A DNA stretch of 14,283 nucleotides from DATIKM01 sp035477595. GTDB taxonomy: Bacteria > Armatimonadota > Chthonomonadetes > Chthonomonadales > CAJBBX01. Below are positions 12,898 through 14,283 of the stretch, one piece after another. Location: NCBI GenBank assembly GCA_035477595.1, contig DATIKM010000132.1, positions 1 through 14,283 of the forward strand. Reading direction: 5' to 3'. How positions within the stretch are numbered: position 1 is the stretch's first letter; each line of letters opens with the position of its first letter. The position numbers were made by a program, and so were the translations under genes. The notes under the pieces are model-generated. The model was not told the DNA's origin. It searched no databases and saw nothing but the letters and a program-made list of their open reading frames with translations.

Positions 12898-14283
12898 CTA
12901 GGCGCGGTAGTCGATCCTGCCGTCCTCGCGAACTGGACGGCCCGCCGGCACACTCGGGCCGGAGGCGCTCGGGACCGCGCTCGGGGCTGCGTCCCGCGGC
13001 CGCGCGAGTGAGGCCCAGCGCGCTGGCCCCTCTGTGGGTAGGTGCGCGTCGCGTTCTCCTTGATGGAGTGCAACGTCCAGGCCTGTAAGCGTGAAGCCCC
13101 TCTGCTCGAGGGACGACCGAAGAAGGTCGCGATCGGCCTCGATCGCGACCTTCGCGGCGGCGGTCTCCGCCACGATACGGGCAGCCACGCGGTCCGCCTC
13201 CGCCACAACGCGCACGCGGATCTCGCCCAGGTGCTCGGGGTACAGCTGGATGGAGAACCCCTGCGGCCCGCGCAACAGGTTCAGCGCCTCGATGCGGGCG
13301 AGAACCTGTTGGACGACGGCGGCGCGCTCCGCGGTGGAGGGCGGCCTTGCGGGCGGAGGTGGCTCTGGCGCTGCCGACGCCGTGGTATCCAGGCGGGTTG
13401 CGACGTCCGAGGGTCGCAGTGTGGCCGTACTCGTCTGGCCTGAGGCGGTCTGCGTGGCAGCCGAGCCTTGGCTCGATGCCGCACCAGGCGCAGGCGGGGC
13501 CTCGGCGTCTGCTGGGGCTTCGGTCGACACGTGCGCCGCAGGCGGGCCGAGAGCAGCCTGCATGGGGAGCTGCTCTGCCGCGGCGCGCACGACTGCGGCC
13601 CGTAGGATGAGGTCCCGGAGCGCCGCCGATCCGGACGCTACCATGGGGTCCATGGTCACGAGCAGCGCCCGGTCGGGCCTTGCTGGCTGGGTAGCCGCCG
13701 CTTCTGGCAGAGCGCCTTGCCGCAGGGGCTCGGCCTTCTCCCGCAGCGCCTGCAGGCGGCCGGCGAGGGCTGCTACGCCGTCCGACCGCGTCCCATCGGT
13801 CGTGGCGTCCGCATCCGACAGGACGACGCTGCGCGTGGCGAGGTCGGGGCTGGGGTACACGGCAGAGGACTCGCCTGCCCGTGGCGGCACATGCCCCGTG
13901 GTGGGGACGCGGCCCACCGGCGTGCCCGGCGACTCCACGCCGTCGTCTGGCGGGGAAAGGTTGGCCGCGTGCTCACCGCGATTGTCCAAGAGTGGCCCGC
14001 CGCCCGCGGACGGCGCGCTCGCAGGCGATGCGGAACCGCTCGAGGACGACCCGACTCCTGCGACGGGCGAAGGCGCAACGAGCATGACGCCGGGCTGCCG
14101 TTCGGCCTGTACCGCCGGCGTCCCGCATGTGGTAACTGGGTTCTTTGCTTTGTCCGGCTCGCCGGTCCCCTTTGACGCGGCGTCCACCGGGAGGTGTCCC
14201 TCGACTGGAGCCCCCTGCGGGCTTTCGCCCGGCGGCCCCGTCGAGGTGTGGGCGCCGAGCGGAGGCGGTCCTGGCGGCCCTGT
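12898..14283 (-). CDS. fliK: Flagellar hook-length control protein FliK (5' end beyond the window)
   Basis: FliK is the secreted ruler that measures hook length and triggers the FlhB specificity switch. The visible 461 residues are mostly Ala/Pro/Ser-rich and likely disordered, as expected of the ruler part. The C-terminal Flg_hook domain (about 13070-13290) shows GPQGFSIQLYPEHLGEIRVR, then EADRVAARIVAETAAAKVAI and LRSSLEQRGFTLTGLDVAL, the conserved L-x-P-E-x-L-G core and following helix. An acidic and Pro-rich tail of about 50 residues ends the protein. The frame is open to the window edge; a GTG at 14187 exists, but the 32 upstream codons have the same composition, so the true start probably lies outside. 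A 13-bp inverted repeat lies within the domain. Confidence 0.93.
   Translation of the reverse strand, partial: TGPPGPPPLGAHTSTGPPGESPQGAPVEGHLPVDAASKGTGEPDKAKNPVTTCGTPAVQAERQPGVMLVAPSPVAGVGSSSSGSASPASAPSAGGGPLLDNRGEHAANLSPPDDGVESPGTPVGRVPTTGHVPPRAGESSAVYPSPDLATRSVVLSDADATTDGTRSDGVAALAGRLQALREKAEPLRQGALPEAAATQPARPDRALLVTMDPMVASGSAALRDLILRAAVVRAAAEQLPMQAALGPPAAHVSTEAPADAEAPPAPGAASSQGSAATQTASGQTSTATLRPSDVATRLDTTASAAPEPPPPARPPSTAERAAVVQQVLARIEALNLLRGPQGFSIQLYPEHLGEIRVRVVAEADRVAARIVAETAAAKVAIEADRDLLRSSLEQRGFTLTGLDVALHQGERDAHLPTEGPARWASLARPRDAAPSAVPSASGPSVPAGRPVREDGRIDYRA
13122..13153. repeat. Perfect 13-bp inverted repeat inside fliK
   Basis: GAAGGTCGCGATC (13122-13134) and GATCGCGACCTTC (13141-13153) are exact inverted copies around the 6-base spacer GGCCTC. 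In the fliK frame they encode KVAIEADRDLL, part of the conserved Flg_hook domain. The mRNA could form a stable hairpin here. No T-run follows it on either strand. Confidence 0.8.

Noticed and set aside
1..14283. CRISPR array, tRNA, rRNA or phage defence system
   Set aside because: I saw no regularly spaced repeats, no tRNA-like cloverleaf or rRNA sequence and no defence-type protein. The window is accounted for by flagellar genes, two housekeeping-type genes and a decayed left end.

Overview
The window is high-GC bacterial DNA dominated by a flagellar export, switch and hook gene cluster on the minus strand (fliK to flhB). Two housekeeping-type genes lie on the plus strand to the left (a BtpA-family gene and ispG), followed by a decayed, gene-poor left end (a PPK2 pseudogene cut by the end of an insertion sequence). 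A FliY-type (CheC-like plus SpoA) switch protein, a short FlgD without a C-terminal extension, the TIGR02530-type 'flagellar operon protein' and a BtpA homologue together suggest a non-proteobacterial, Terrabacteria-like lineage. Something like Armatimonadota would fit, but this is a weak inference made without any database search.

Left end (1-965). The first 65 bases encode the N-terminus of an IS481-like transposase reading out of the window on the minus strand, with its own ribosome binding site and a promoter at the presumed element end near base 131. Directly behind it, also on the minus strand, is the N-terminal third of a polyphosphate kinase 2 gene (436 to 132) that still shows the Walker A loop but carries two in-frame TAG codons. 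Bases 437-965 hold no gene I can recognise, only a GC-rich hairpin.

Plus-strand pair (966-3144). A BtpA/SgcQ-family TIM-barrel-like protein is followed by ispG (MEP-pathway HMBPP synthase) with all its iron-sulfur ligands. A TGn-extended -10 promoter lies in the 79-base gap between them. ispG converges on flhB with only 13 bases between the stop codons.

Flagellar cluster (14283 down to 3158). The order of transcription is fliK (5' end outside the window), flgD, a TIGR02530-type protein, flgE, fliL, fliM, fliY, fliO, fliP, fliQ, fliR, flhB. It encodes the hook-length ruler, hook cap, hook, a stator-associated protein, two switch proteins and the membrane core of the flagellar type III export gate. 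Gene spacing is tight except around fliL: a strong hairpin lies between flgE and fliL, and a terminator-like 12-bp hairpin lies between fliL and fliM. This suggests the cluster is divided into hook and switch/export parts. motA, motB and flbD, often found between flgE and fliL, are absent, as is flhA, which often follows flhB.

I see no clearly new system. The most unusual points are a FliO with a signal peptide and a bacterial SH3 domain, an FlhB whose NPTH autocleavage motif reads NPNH, a FliY whose CheC-like phosphatase helices look degenerate, a FlgE with two D2-like modules, a 13-bp perfect inverted repeat inside fliK, and the PPK2 ruin next to the insertion sequence.
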